Source of the DNA: Pseudomonas sp. G2-4
Lineage (GTDB): Bacteria; Pseudomonadota; Gammaproteobacteria; Pseudomonadales; Pseudomonadaceae
DNA length: 64,000 nt
Assembly (NCBI RefSeq): GCF_030064125.1
Contig: NZ_CP125957.1
Location: 1,116,001-1,180,000 of the forward strand
Reading direction: 5' to 3'
Positions within the stretch are counted from its first letter, which is position 1. Every line of letters begins with the position of its first letter. The notes beneath the pieces were generated by a model, which saw only the letters and a program-made list of their open reading frames with translations, ran no database searches and was not told the DNA's origin. Made by a program: the position numbers and the translations under genes. Shown piece by piece: positions 40,882-51,369 of the stretch.

Positions 40882-41406
40882 ATGGAATTTACCTTTACCT
40901 TGAAATATCAGCTTGCTGACGATGGCTGCGCCCTGGATGAACTGGTCGAGCGGCTGGGTGAAGCGGGCTGCGATGATGCCTTGGTAGGCATCGGGCAGCC
41001 GGGGCGGCTGGCGCTTGAGTTCACTCGCGACGCGCCTGATGCGGTTGAGGCTGTGCTTAGTGCGCTGGGCGACGTTCGCCGCGCCGTGCCATCGGCCAGA
41101 CTGATCGAGGTTGCGCCTGATTTAGTCGGGCTGACCGACGTAGCCGAGATCGTCGGTGTTTCTCGGCAAAACATGCGCAAGCTGATGTTGGCTCATCCGG
41201 GCAGCTTTCCAGCGCCCGTGCACGAGGGGAGTACATCCATTTGGCACTTGGCGGACGTCCTGGCCTGGCTGCAGGCCAAGGGTAGCTATTCGCTGACCAA
41301 GAGCGTGTTGGATGTGGCCCAGGTGGCCTTGCAGGTCAACGTTGCGAAAGAAGGCCGGCGGTTACCAGGCATGGTTTCCAAAGAGTTGGAAGCTTTGGTT
41401 GGGTGA
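40882..41406 (+). CDS. Winged-HTH protein paired with the HicA-like gene (candidate antitoxin/regulator)
   Basis: 174 aa from the ATG at 40882, with AAGGA 8 bases upstream. N-terminal alpha/beta domain (about 1-78: EFTFTLKYQL, helix, ALVGIGQPGRLALEFTRDAP, helix, ARLIEVAP), possibly the toxin-binding part. Residues 81-132 form an AlpA/MerR-like winged HTH (LVGLTDVAEIVGVSRQNMRK ... IWHLADVLAWLQ). A helical C-terminus (138-174) follows. Close gene spacing, order and the upstream palindrome fit an autoregulating antitoxin. Not a canonical HicB, whose degraded RNase H fold is not evident. Confidence 0.72.
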   Translation: MEFTFTLKYQLADDGCALDELVERLGEAGCDDALVGIGQPGRLALEFTRDAPDAVEAVLSALGDVRRAVPSARLIEVAPDLVGLTDVAEIVGVSRQNMRKLMLAHPGSFPAPVHEGSTSIWHLADVLAWLQAKGSYSLTKSVLDVAQVALQVNVAKEGRRLPGMVSKELEALVG

Positions 41407-41445
41407 CAATCTTGTGGCGTCGCTGAACTGGGATTCCACACGACT

Positions 41446-42150
41446 TCAGCGCCGCGCCACATCCGAAAAATAAAACTTATCCAGGGTATGCCTTGATTCG
41501 GTGTACTCGAACTGTCGGCCGTCTTGGAGAAAGGTCTGGTTGCTGACCACGATGACGTGGCTCTGGCCGTCGAGGTCCAAGTGTTGCTGGTCGTCCTTGC
41601 CGCAGCGGACCGCTTCGATGGTGCGCTGGGCATAGGCGATTTGCAGCTGCAGGGTCTGTTCGATGAAGGCGTAGATCGAGCGCTCGGCGATGTCGCGGGT
41701 CAGGCCGGGGATCACGTCGCTGACGAAATGGTTAATGTCCAGGATCACCCGTTTGCCGTCGATTCGTCGTACCCGCTTGATGCGCGTCACCTGGCTGCCG
41801 GCGGGTGCCTTGATGTGCTCGAGCAGGGCACCTTCCAGGGGCATCTGGCTGAGTTCGACCACTTCGGTGCTGACGTCGTCGCCCAGGCGCGGGTACGTCT
41901 CCTGGAAGCTGACGATGCCGCCGAGCTGGAATTCGATGGGGGAGGTCGACAGCACAAAGGTGCCCTTGCCATGGATCTTCTGGGCAAAACCACGTTCCTG
42001 AAGCTGTTCGATGGCCTTGCGCACAGTGCCGCGACTGGCCTGGTAGCTGTCCATCAGTTCGGTTTCCGAAGGCAAGCGGGCGCCACGCTCCAGGCGTTCG
42101 GTGGTAATGCTGGCCAGCAGATCGTTGTAGATCCGGTTGTATTTACTCAT
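41446..42150 (-). CDS. treR: Trehalose operon repressor TreR (GntR family)
   Basis: 234 aa. GntR winged HTH (RLPSETELMDSYQASRGTVRKAIEQLQERGF) and a UTRA effector domain (about 85-230, YIEQ-like SIYAFIEQTLQLQIAYAQRTIEAV). Members are induced by trehalose 6-phosphate. Divergent from treP; two mirrored 16-bp operators lie in the 243-bp region between them. Confidence 0.93.
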   Translation of the reverse strand: MSKYNRIYNDLLASITTERLERGARLPSETELMDSYQASRGTVRKAIEQLQERGFAQKIHGKGTFVLSTSPIEFQLGGIVSFQETYPRLGDDVSTEVVELSQMPLEGALLEHIKAPAGSQVTRIKRVRRIDGKRVILDINHFVSDVIPGLTRDIAERSIYAFIEQTLQLQIAYAQRTIEAVRCGKDDQQHLDLDGQSHVIVVSNQTFLQDGRQFEYTESRHTLDKFYFSDVARR

Positions 42151-42292
42151 GGAGAGGGCTCTGTACCGCGCTGTTCACCGGGGCGGAACCTTAAGGGCCA
42201 ATTGGGGGATTTGTCCATTCGGCTGTCATTATTTGATGAGAGGAGCGTAGGGGGTTTCCTGTTTTATCAGGGGTATCATAAACAATTTTAAA

Positions 42293-42334
42293 ACTCGTCT
42301 GTACGAGTTGTTGATTTAACTCGTACAGACGAGT
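42293..42334. promoter_or_regulatory. Two mirror-image TreR-type operators
   Basis: ACTCGTCTGTACGAGT (42293-42308) and ACTCGTACAGACGAGT (42319-42334). Each is a near palindrome with ACTCGT / ACGAGT half sites; each is the exact reverse complement of the other. Centres are 26 bp apart, about 2.5 helical turns, 60 bp before treP. They sit where treP transcription should start, so TreR would shut off the PTS operon and perhaps itself. Confidence 0.8.
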
Positions 42335-42393
42335 ACTTTCCCTTCCACGTGCTGTCGACTCTCAATAACAAGAATGACGCGGAAGAAAAAAGC

Positions 42394-43836
42394 ATGAGCC
42401 ACGACTACTCCAAAATCGCCAGTGAGCTGCTGCAAAGCCTCGGTGGCGTCGACAATATCGAGCAAGCAGCTCATTGCGTGACTCGCCTGCGCCTGTCCCT
42501 CAAGGACGCCGCCCGGGTGAACAGCGCCACGCTGAACCAGATCGACCTGGTCAAGGGCTCGTTTTTTACCGGCGGGCTGTTCCAGGTGGTCATCGGCCCG
42601 GGCGAAGTGGAAAAGGTCTACGCCGCCCTGCGGGAGCTGACTGGACTTGCTGCCGCGACCATTGCCGACGTCAAGCGCCAGGGCGCGCAGAAGGGCAACG
42701 GCATGCAGCGCCTGGTGCGGGTGCTTTCCGACGTGTTCATGCCGATCCTGCCCGCCCTGGTGATCGCCGGCCTGTTGATGGGCGTCAACAACCTGCTGGG
42801 TGCCAAGGGCATGTTCATTGCCGGCCAGACGTTGCTCGACGCGTATCCGAACCTGGACGGTGTCTGGAGCCTGATCAACCTGATGGCCAACACCTCCTTC
42901 GTCTTTCTTCCGGCCCTGGTGGGCTGGTCGGCGGCCAAGCGTTTTGGCGGCAGTGAAATCCTCGGCATCGTGCTGGGCCTGATGCTGGTCCACCCTGACC
43001 TGCTCAACGCCTGGAACTACGGCAAGGCCGTGGCGGGGCTGGACGGCCAGAGCCTGCCCTATTTTGATATCTTCGGCTGGTTCCGGATCGAAAAAGTCGG
43101 CTACCAGGGGCAGATCCTGCCGATCCTGCTGGCGGCCTATGTCATGAGCGTGATCGAGAAATGGTTGCGTGCCAGGGTGCCCAACGCGATCCAGCTGCTG
43201 GTGATACCCATCACCACCATCGTGGTCACCGGGGTGCTGGCCCTCGCCATCATCGGTCCGGTCACCCGGCACCTGGGGATCCTGATCACCGAAGGCATGG
43301 TGGCGCTGTTCGACCTGGCGCCGGTGATTGGCGGGGCGATTTTCGGCCTGCTCTATGCGCCGCTGGTGGTCACCGGCATGCACCACATGTTCCTGGCGGT
43401 GGACCTTCAGTTGATCTCGACCCAGGGCGGGACCTTCATCTGGCCGATGATCGTCATGTCCAACCTGGCCCAGGGTAGCGCGGCGCTGGCGGTGTTCTAC
43501 ATGACCCGCAATGCCCGGGACAAAAGCATGGCGTCCACCTCGGCGATTTCCGCCTACTTCGGCATCACGGAGCCGGCGATGTTCGGGGTCAACCTGCGCT
43601 ACAAATTTCCCTTTTATTGCGCCCTGGCCGGCTCGGCATTGGGCTGCATTTTCCTGTCGCTGAACAAGATCAAGGCCTCGGCCATTGGCGTGGGGGGCTT
43701 GCCGGGTTTCATTTCGATCGTTCCCGACGCCATACCCATGTTCGTGATCGGCATGGTCATCGCCATGAGCGTGCCCTTTGCCCTGACCTGCGCGTTGAGC
43801 ATGAAGATCGTCCGGCCCGGGTATCGCGTCGCCTGA
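42394..43836 (+). CDS. treP: Trehalose-specific PTS enzyme IIBC
   Basis: 480 aa. EIIB domain (1-80) with phosphorylatable Cys28 in AAHCVTRLRL, then EIIC with about ten membrane segments (RVLSDVFMPILPALVIAGLLMG; GITEPAMFGVNLRYKFPF). Takes up trehalose as trehalose 6-phosphate. There is no EIIA domain, so phosphate must come from the EIIA-HPr-EI fusion encoded downstream. ATG at 42394. Confidence 0.95.
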   Translation: MSHDYSKIASELLQSLGGVDNIEQAAHCVTRLRLSLKDAARVNSATLNQIDLVKGSFFTGGLFQVVIGPGEVEKVYAALRELTGLAAATIADVKRQGAQKGNGMQRLVRVLSDVFMPILPALVIAGLLMGVNNLLGAKGMFIAGQTLLDAYPNLDGVWSLINLMANTSFVFLPALVGWSAAKRFGGSEILGIVLGLMLVHPDLLNAWNYGKAVAGLDGQSLPYFDIFGWFRIEKVGYQGQILPILLAAYVMSVIEKWLRARVPNAIQLLVIPITTIVVTGVLALAIIGPVTRHLGILITEGMVALFDLAPVIGGAIFGLLYAPLVVTGMHHMFLAVDLQLISTQGGTFIWPMIVMSNLAQGSAALAVFYMTRNARDKSMASTSAISAYFGITEPAMFGVNLRYKFPFYCALAGSALGCIFLSLNKIKASAIGVGGLPGFISIVPDAIPMFVIGMVIAMSVPFALTCALSMKIVRPGYRVA

Positions 43837-43906
43837 CCCCCGTGTAGCCGGGCTACCTGCAATGAGACCTGCGGGCCAGCACTCAACAGACTGAAGGAAT
43901 CTCGCC

Positions 43907-45550
43907 ATGCAAGACTGGCAACGCTCAGTGATCTACCAGATTTATCCAAAGAGTTTCTACAGCCACGGCGGCCAGGCCACCGGTGACTTGCTGGGCGTCG
44001 TGGACAAGCTCGACTACCTGCACTGGCTGGGAGTCGATTACCTGTGGCTCACCCCGTTCCTGCGTTCCCCGCAACGGGACAACGGCTATGACATCAGCGA
44101 TTACTACGCCATTGACCCCAGCTACGGCACCATGGCCGATTGCGAGTTGTTGATCGCCGAAGCCAACAGGCGCGGCATCAAGCTGATGCTCGATATCGTC
44201 GTCAACCACACCTCCATCGAGCATCCCTGGTTCCAGGCCGCCCGCAGCAGCCTCGACAACCCGTACCGCGATTTTTACATCTGGCGTGACCAGCCCAACA
44301 GCTGGGAGTCCAAATTCGGTGGCTCGGCCTGGGAGTACGAAGCACAGACAGGCCAGTATTACCTGCACCTGTTCGACCACACCCAGGCGGATCTGAACTG
44401 GGACAACCCCCGGGTGCGCGCCGAAGTGTTCAAGATGATGCGCTTCTGGCGAGACAAGGGGGTGGGGGGCTTCCGTCTCGATGTGATCAACCTGATCTCC
44501 AAGCCGGCCGATTTTCCTGACGACCACACCGACGGCCGTCGCTTCTATACCGATGGCCCCAACGTACACCGCTACCTGCAGGAAATGCATCGGGAAGTTT
44601 TCGAAGGTTTCGACCTGATCAACGTTGGCGAGATGTCGTCCACCAGCCTTGAACACTGCGTTCGCTACTCGTGCCCGGACTCACGGGAGTTGTCGATGAC
44701 CTTCAATTTCCATCACTTGAAGGTGGATTATCCGAACCTGCAAAAGTGGGTGCGGGCCGACTTCGATTTTTTCCAGCTCAAGCGCATCCTGTCCGACTGG
44801 CAGACCGGCATGCAGGCGGGTGGCGGCTGGAACGCACTGTTCTGGTGTAATCATGATCAGCCGCGGGTGGTGTCGCGTTTCGGCCATGACGGCGAGTATC
44901 GGGAGGTCTCGGCGAAAATGCTCGCCACCGCACTGCACTTTCTCCAGGGCACGCCTTTCGTGTACCAGGGCGAGGAGCTGGGGATGACCAATCCGGGTTT
45001 CGATCACATCGATCAATACCGCGATGTGGAAACCTTGAACATCTATCGCCTCAAGCGCAACGCCGGCATGCCTGAAGCCGAGGCCATGGCGCCGATCATG
45101 CAAAAGTCCCGCGACAACGGACGCACGCCGATGCAGTGGAGTGCCGGGCCGAACGCCGGTTTCAGTTGTGCCGAACCCTGGATCGACGTACCCGACAATG
45201 CGGCCTTCATCAACGTCGAGCAGCAACTGCAAGACTCGACTTCTGTCCTGCATTACTACCGTCGCCTGATTTCCTTGCGCCGCAGCGAAGCCCTGATCCA
45301 GGACGGTGTCTATCGCCTGCTACTGCCAGACCATCCTCATGTGTGGGCATACCTGCGCGAGGGGCAGGGCGAGCGCCTGCTGGTTGTCAGCCACTTTTAC
45401 GGTGGCGACTGCGAAGTCCAGTTGCCCGAAGGCGTTCTCACCGGCAACACGAAGCAACGATGGGTGCTCGGCAACTACGACCGCCAACACCGTGAGCGAC
45501 GATTGTTCCTACGCCCCTACGAGTCGTTCGTGCTGCACCTGAACGACTGA
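43907..45550 (+). CDS. treA: Alpha,alpha-phosphotrehalase
   Basis: 547 aa GH13 enzyme hydrolysing trehalose 6-phosphate to glucose and glucose 6-phosphate. MQDWQRSVIYQIYPKSFYS, the nucleophile region GGFRLDVINLI, acid/base Glu in LINVGEMSS and the third carboxylate near CNHDQPRVVSRFG are all present. Called treC in enterobacteria. 70 bp after treP. Confidence 0.96.
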   Translation: MQDWQRSVIYQIYPKSFYSHGGQATGDLLGVVDKLDYLHWLGVDYLWLTPFLRSPQRDNGYDISDYYAIDPSYGTMADCELLIAEANRRGIKLMLDIVVNHTSIEHPWFQAARSSLDNPYRDFYIWRDQPNSWESKFGGSAWEYEAQTGQYYLHLFDHTQADLNWDNPRVRAEVFKMMRFWRDKGVGGFRLDVINLISKPADFPDDHTDGRRFYTDGPNVHRYLQEMHREVFEGFDLINVGEMSSTSLEHCVRYSCPDSRELSMTFNFHHLKVDYPNLQKWVRADFDFFQLKRILSDWQTGMQAGGGWNALFWCNHDQPRVVSRFGHDGEYREVSAKMLATALHFLQGTPFVYQGEELGMTNPGFDHIDQYRDVETLNIYRLKRNAGMPEAEAMAPIMQKSRDNGRTPMQWSAGPNAGFSCAEPWIDVPDNAAFINVEQQLQDSTSVLHYYRRLISLRRSEALIQDGVYRLLLPDHPHVWAYLREGQGERLLVVSHFYGGDCEVQLPEGVLTGNTKQRWVLGNYDRQHRERRLFLRPYESFVLHLND

Positions 45551-45554
45551 ATAA

Positions 45555-46916
<1,362 letters not shown>

Positions 46917-46987
46917 CCCGTGTGGCGCGGGTCGGTGAACACGCTCTGCCCTCGATGCGAAAAGAACAGACAGCAGCAGGTGAAGTC

Positions 46988-49522
46988 ATGAACACAACGC
47001 AACCTTTGCAATTGCTCGCACCGTTGTCCGGGGTCTTGATGCCCTTGGACGACGTGCCGGATCCGGTCTTTTCCAACCGTGTAGTGGGGGATGGAATCTG
47101 CATCGATCCGACTTCGCAGACCCTTTGCGCCCCATTGTCCGGTGTCATCGGTACCCTTCAGGACAGCGCCCATGCGGTGAGTATCACCGATGACAACGGC
47201 GTTCAGGTGCTGATGCACATCGGTCTGGATACGGTGAACCTGGCGGGCAAGGGTTTTACTCCGCGGGTTGAAATGGGGCAACGAGTGGAAGCGGGTCAGC
47301 CGCTGATCGACTTCGATGCCGACTACATCGCCTTGCACGCGCGCAGTCTGTTGACGCTGATGCTGGTGGTCAGCGGCGAAGCCTTCACCCTGATACCAGC
47401 CCAGTCGTCCTGCGTGGAAAGCGGTCAGCCGCTGCTGCGGATGAGTCAAGGAGCGCAAGGGCAGGACGCGCAGGCGCAACAGGGCTCGGTACTGTTTTCC
47501 AAGCCGCTGATCCTGCCTAACGACAGCGGTCTGCATGCGCGTCCCGCGGCAGTGTTCGCCCAGGCGGCCAAAGGCTTTGATGCGAACATCTGTCTGCACA
47601 AGCAGCAGGCCAGCGCCAACGGCAAATCCCTGGTGGCGATCATGGCGTTGCAAACGGTCAAGGGCGACAGTTTGCAGATCAGTGCCGCCGGTCCACAGGC
47701 CAAACAGGCGCTCGAGGCATTGACGCAATTATTGTTGGCGGGCTGCGGCGAATCCGTCCAGGCGCAGCCGACGCCAGAGGTGCACGTGTGCGTCGAATCG
47801 CCCACGCCTGATCGGTGGCAAGGCGTGTGTGCCTCGCCAGGCTCGGTGTCGGGTGTGGTGGTGCAGATCGCCACCCAGACGTTGGAAGTGCAAGAGCCAG
47901 GCGCGGGAGTCGAGACCGAGCAACCCCTTCTGGACCAGGCGTTGAACCAGGCGAACCAGGCATTGAAGGCGTTGCAGAGCGAGAGTGCAGGCAGTGTCCA
48001 GGCGCAGATTTTTGCCGCTCATCAGGAGCTGCTGGAAGACCCCACCTTGCTGGAGCAGGCTCGGGATTTGATCGTCGAAGGCAAGAGCGCGGCCTTTGCC
48101 TGGAAAGCCGCCACCGAGGCGACCGCCACGCAGTTCCAGCAATCGGGCAGTGCCTTGCTGGCCGAGCGGGCGATGGATCTGTCCGATGTCGGGCATCGGG
48201 TCCTCAAGCTGATTCTCGGCGTACACGACAACGCCTGGGACCTTCCTGAGCAGGCGATCCTGGTGACCGCGCAACTGACGCCGTCCCAGACTGCCAATCT
48301 GGACACCTCGCGAATCGCCGGTTTCGTCACGGTGGGTGGCGGTGCTACCAGCCATGTGGCGATCCTCGCCCGTGCACTGGGCCTGCCGTCCTTGTGCGGC
48401 GTGCCTGAGCAGGTATTGACCCTCGCCAACGGTACCCCGGTGCTGCTGGATGCCGACAGCGGTGAGCTGCACTTGAATCCAGACCCGGCCCGGATCGAAC
48501 AACTCCAAGCCTCCCGCGAACGGCAGTTGCGACGGCAGCGGCGTGACCTTGAACAATCGGCCCTGGCGGCCCGTACCCTTGACGGTCATCGAGTCGAGGT
48601 CAGTGCCAATGTCGGCTCGCTACGGGACGTGGAGCAGGGCATGACCCTGGGAGGGGAAGGAGTGGGGCTGCTGCGCTCTGAACTGCTTTACCTGGATCGT
48701 TCGCAGCCACCCGGCCATGACGAGCAAGCGGCCCTGTACTGCGCTGTCGCCCGGGCTCTGGGCTCCGAACGCAATTTGGTGGTACGCACCTTGGACGTGG
48801 GCGGGGACAAGCCGCTGGCCTATGTGCCAATGGCCCGGGAGGCCAACCCGTTCTTGGGCATGCGCGGTATTCGCCTGTGCCTGGAGCGACCGCAGTTGTT
48901 ACGCGAGCAATTTCGGGCAATTCTCGCCGGTTCGGGGCTGACGCGGCTGCACATCATGCTGCCAATGGTCACGCAACTGTCGGAGTTGCGGCTGGCGCGG
49001 CAGATGCTGGACGAGGAGGTGCGCAACCTCGGCCTGTCGCAAACGCCGAAGCTGGGCATCATGATCGAAGTGCCGGCGGCGGCGCTGATGGCCGACCTGT
49101 TTGCTCCCGAAGTGGATTTCTTCTCCATCGGGACCAACGACCTGACCCAGTACACCCTGGCCATGGACCGCGACCACCCGCGCCTGGCCAGCCAGGCCGA
49201 TGGCTTGCATCCGTCGGTGTTGCGCCTGATCGCCCGAACGGTCGAGGCCGCTCACGCCCATGGCAAATGGGTCGGGGTGTGTGGCGCGCTGGCATCGGAA
49301 TCCTTGGCCGTACCGGTGTTGCTAGGGCTCGGCGTAGATGAGCTATCGGTCAGCGTGCCACTGATTCCGGCAATCAAGGCCCGCGTGCGTGAATGGGACC
49401 TGGGCGAATGTCGCACGCTGGCCCAACAGGCCTTGGCCCAGGAAAACGCAGAGCAGGTGCGCGACCTCTTGCGTAGGCATTCATCCACGGCCAGTCCGGC
49501 CACCCTGGTCATGGAGCATTGA
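46988..49522 (+). CDS. PTS EIIA(Glc)-HPr-EI triple fusion
   Basis: 844 aa. Domains in order: EIIA of the glucose type (about 8-150) with His77 in LMHIGLDTV and partner His62; HPr (about 168-252) with His183 in SGLHARPAAVF; EI (about 278-840) with His456 in GGGATSHVAILARALGLPS and the PEP site GTNDLTQYTLAMDRDHP. It carries phosphate from PEP to its own EIIA, and so can energise TreP without a housekeeping EI. Same plan as Pseudomonas NagF and FruB-type fusions. The start at 46988 avoids an unconserved extension. Confidence 0.93.
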   Translation: MNTTQPLQLLAPLSGVLMPLDDVPDPVFSNRVVGDGICIDPTSQTLCAPLSGVIGTLQDSAHAVSITDDNGVQVLMHIGLDTVNLAGKGFTPRVEMGQRVEAGQPLIDFDADYIALHARSLLTLMLVVSGEAFTLIPAQSSCVESGQPLLRMSQGAQGQDAQAQQGSVLFSKPLILPNDSGLHARPAAVFAQAAKGFDANICLHKQQASANGKSLVAIMALQTVKGDSLQISAAGPQAKQALEALTQLLLAGCGESVQAQPTPEVHVCVESPTPDRWQGVCASPGSVSGVVVQIATQTLEVQEPGAGVETEQPLLDQALNQANQALKALQSESAGSVQAQIFAAHQELLEDPTLLEQARDLIVEGKSAAFAWKAATEATATQFQQSGSALLAERAMDLSDVGHRVLKLILGVHDNAWDLPEQAILVTAQLTPSQTANLDTSRIAGFVTVGGGATSHVAILARALGLPSLCGVPEQVLTLANGTPVLLDADSGELHLNPDPARIEQLQASRERQLRRQRRDLEQSALAARTLDGHRVEVSANVGSLRDVEQGMTLGGEGVGLLRSELLYLDRSQPPGHDEQAALYCAVARALGSERNLVVRTLDVGGDKPLAYVPMAREANPFLGMRGIRLCLERPQLLREQFRAILAGSGLTRLHIMLPMVTQLSELRLARQMLDEEVRNLGLSQTPKLGIMIEVPAAALMADLFAPEVDFFSIGTNDLTQYTLAMDRDHPRLASQADGLHPSVLRLIARTVEAAHAHGKWVGVCGALASESLAVPVLLGLGVDELSVSVPLIPAIKARVREWDLGECRTLAQQALAQENAEQVRDLLRRHSSTASPATLVMEH

Positions 49523-49524
49523 AC

Positions 49525-49812
49525 ATGTTCGACAAACTGCAACAGGCATTCTGGAAAGCCCTGACCCCCGACCTGGTACCGGAAGAGCCCAGGCCAGTGA
49601 CAGCGGTTGGTGAGTTGTCACCAGCCATCATCGCCGCGTTGGGCGGCACGGATAACCTCACGCACCATCAACCCGTGGCACTGACGCGGCTGCGGGTGGA
49701 GTTGCGGGATGTGGCGAGGATCGATCGATCGGGGTTGAGTGCGGCTGGGGTGGTTGGGGTGATGACACTGGAGAACGGCGTGATGCATTTGATCACGGGT
49801 TTGCCGAGCTGA
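49525..49812 (+). CDS. EIIB-like PTS protein lacking the phosphorylatable Cys
   Basis: 95 aa, starting 2 bp after the fusion gene. Residues about 30-92 align with the EIIB domain: AALGGTDNL matches LGGVDNI of TreP and LTRLRVELRDV matches VTRLRLSLKDA. The active Cys of TreP (Cys28) corresponds to Val or Ala here, with one residue inserted (HHQPVALTRLRV), and there is no Cys in the protein. It cannot take the usual thiophosphate, so a regulatory or decoy role, or decay, is likely. Confidence 0.8.
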   Translation: MFDKLQQAFWKALTPDLVPEEPRPVTAVGELSPAIIAALGGTDNLTHHQPVALTRLRVELRDVARIDRSGLSAAGVVGVMTLENGVMHLITGLPS

Positions 49813-49850
49813 CCGCAAGACGATTGGCGGTGTTGCGACGCACTCGGGAG

Positions 49851-49881
49851 AGCCCTGTGGATAACTTCCCCAGGGCTTTTT
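49851..49881 (+). terminator. Terminator of the trehalose operon
   Basis: AGCCCTG / CAGGGCT stem with inner pairing, followed by TTTTTC; 38 bp after the EIIB-like stop. Confidence 0.85.
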
Positions 49882-49992
49882 CATTTTGTTTTTTTCATTT
49901 TTGCTGGCCTTACTGTTTCTCATCTGCGGGTGTATCGTATTCGCCTTTTGCGGGCCCAACGGTTCGCGCGGATTCAATAGGTGGTTGCGTTC

Positions 49993-51369
49993 ATGTCCTT
50001 TTCCCGTCGCCAAATACTCGGTGGCCTGGCCGGTCTTGTTGTCGTTGGCGTAGGCGCGGGGGGCGCATCGCGGTATTGGCTGGGCAAGATGGCCGACGCA
50101 GAGGCGGGTCACGACTATGAACTGATCGCGGCGCCCCTGGACGTTGAGCTGGTGGCTGGGCATAAGACCCAGGCTTGGGCGTTTGGTCCGTCAGCCCCGG
50201 GCACTGAGCTGCGGGTGCGCCAGGGCGAGTGGCTGCGAGTGCGCTTCATCAATCACCTGCCGGTGGCCACCACCATTCACTGGCACGGGATCCGTCTGCC
50301 GCTGGAGATGGACGGCGTGCCGTACGTCTCGCAACTGCCGGTGCTGCCGGGCGAGTACTTCGATTATAAATTCCGCGTGCCGGACGCCGGCAGCTATTGG
50401 TATCACCCCCACGTCAACAGCAGCGAAGAGCTCGGGCGTGGGCTGGTGGGGCCGCTGATCATCGAAGAGCGCGAACCCACCGGCTTCAAATACGAACAGA
50501 CCCTGAGCCTGAAGAGCTGGCACGTGGATGAACAAGGCGAATTCGTCGCCTTCAGCATTCCCCGTGAGGCGGCCCGTGGCGGCACGGCCGGGCGCCTGGC
50601 GACCATCAACGGCGTGCCGCAGGCGGTGATTGATCTGCCAGCCGGGCAGATCACCCGGGTGCGCTTGCTCAACCTGGACAATACCCTGACCTACCGCCTC
50701 AATATTCCAGGTGTCGAAGCGCAGATCTATGCGCTGGACGGCAACCCCATCGAACCGCGCCCGCTGGGCAAGGAATACTGGCTTGGCCCGGGCATGCGCA
50801 TTTGCCTGGCGATCAAGGCGCCGCCGGCCGGCGAGGAGTTGTCGTTGCGCAATGGTCCGGTGCGCCTGGGCACCCTGCGCTCGGTGCCTAACAGTGACGC
50901 ACCGAGCCAATGGCCGCCGGCCCTGCCGCCCAACCCGGTGTCCGAGCCGGACCTGGCCAATGCCGAGAAACTCAACTTCAATTTCGAATGGGTCGGTTCG
51001 GTGTCGGTCAACGTCGACAACGGCAAGCCGCCGAGCCTGTGGCAGATCAACGGCAAGGCCTGGGACATCACCGACAAGACCTGCGCCGACCGGCCAATTG
51101 CCACGCTGAAAAAAGGCCAGAGCTACATTTTTGAATTGAAGAACATGACTCAGTATCAGCACCCGATCCACTTGCATGGCATGAGCTTCAAGGTGATCGC
51201 GTCCAACCGCCACAAAGTCGTGCCGTACTTCACCGACACCTACCTGCTAGGCAAGAACGAGCGGGCGCAGGTGGCGTTGGTGGCGGATAATCCAGGCGTG
51301 TGGATGTTCCACTGCCATGTGATCGACCACATGGAAACCGGCCTGATGGCCGCCATCGAGGTGGCGTGA
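49993..51369 (+). CDS. Multicopper oxidase, Tat-exported
   Basis: 458 aa. Twin-arginine signal at the start (SFSRRQILGGLAGLVVVGVGAGG). All four copper-ligand blocks are present: TIHWHGIRLP, YWYHPHVNSSE, HPIHLHGMSF and the type-1/trinuclear block FHCHVIDHMETGLM. Periplasmic; likely oxidises metals or phenolics, substrate unknown. Its stop overlaps the tadA start by one base. In P. aeruginosa the equivalent gene pair lies next to guaA, from memory. Confidence 0.92.
   Translation: MSFSRRQILGGLAGLVVVGVGAGGASRYWLGKMADAEAGHDYELIAAPLDVELVAGHKTQAWAFGPSAPGTELRVRQGEWLRVRFINHLPVATTIHWHGIRLPLEMDGVPYVSQLPVLPGEYFDYKFRVPDAGSYWYHPHVNSSEELGRGLVGPLIIEEREPTGFKYEQTLSLKSWHVDEQGEFVAFSIPREAARGGTAGRLATINGVPQAVIDLPAGQITRVRLLNLDNTLTYRLNIPGVEAQIYALDGNPIEPRPLGKEYWLGPGMRICLAIKAPPAGEELSLRNGPVRLGTLRSVPNSDAPSQWPPALPPNPVSEPDLANAEKLNFNFEWVGSVSVNVDNGKPPSLWQINGKAWDITDKTCADRPIATLKKGQSYIFELKNMTQYQHPIHLHGMSFKVIASNRHKVVPYFTDTYLLGKNERAQVALVADNPGVWMFHCHVIDHMETGLMAAIEVA

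Noticed and set aside
42349..42393. N-terminal extension of treP
   Set aside because: It begins just after the TreR operators; the ATG at 42394 gives the normal EIIB start.
49981..49992. GTG start four codons upstream of the multicopper oxidase ATG
   Set aside because: The ATG at 49993 gives the standard SFSRRQ Tat signal; the extra residues add nothing.
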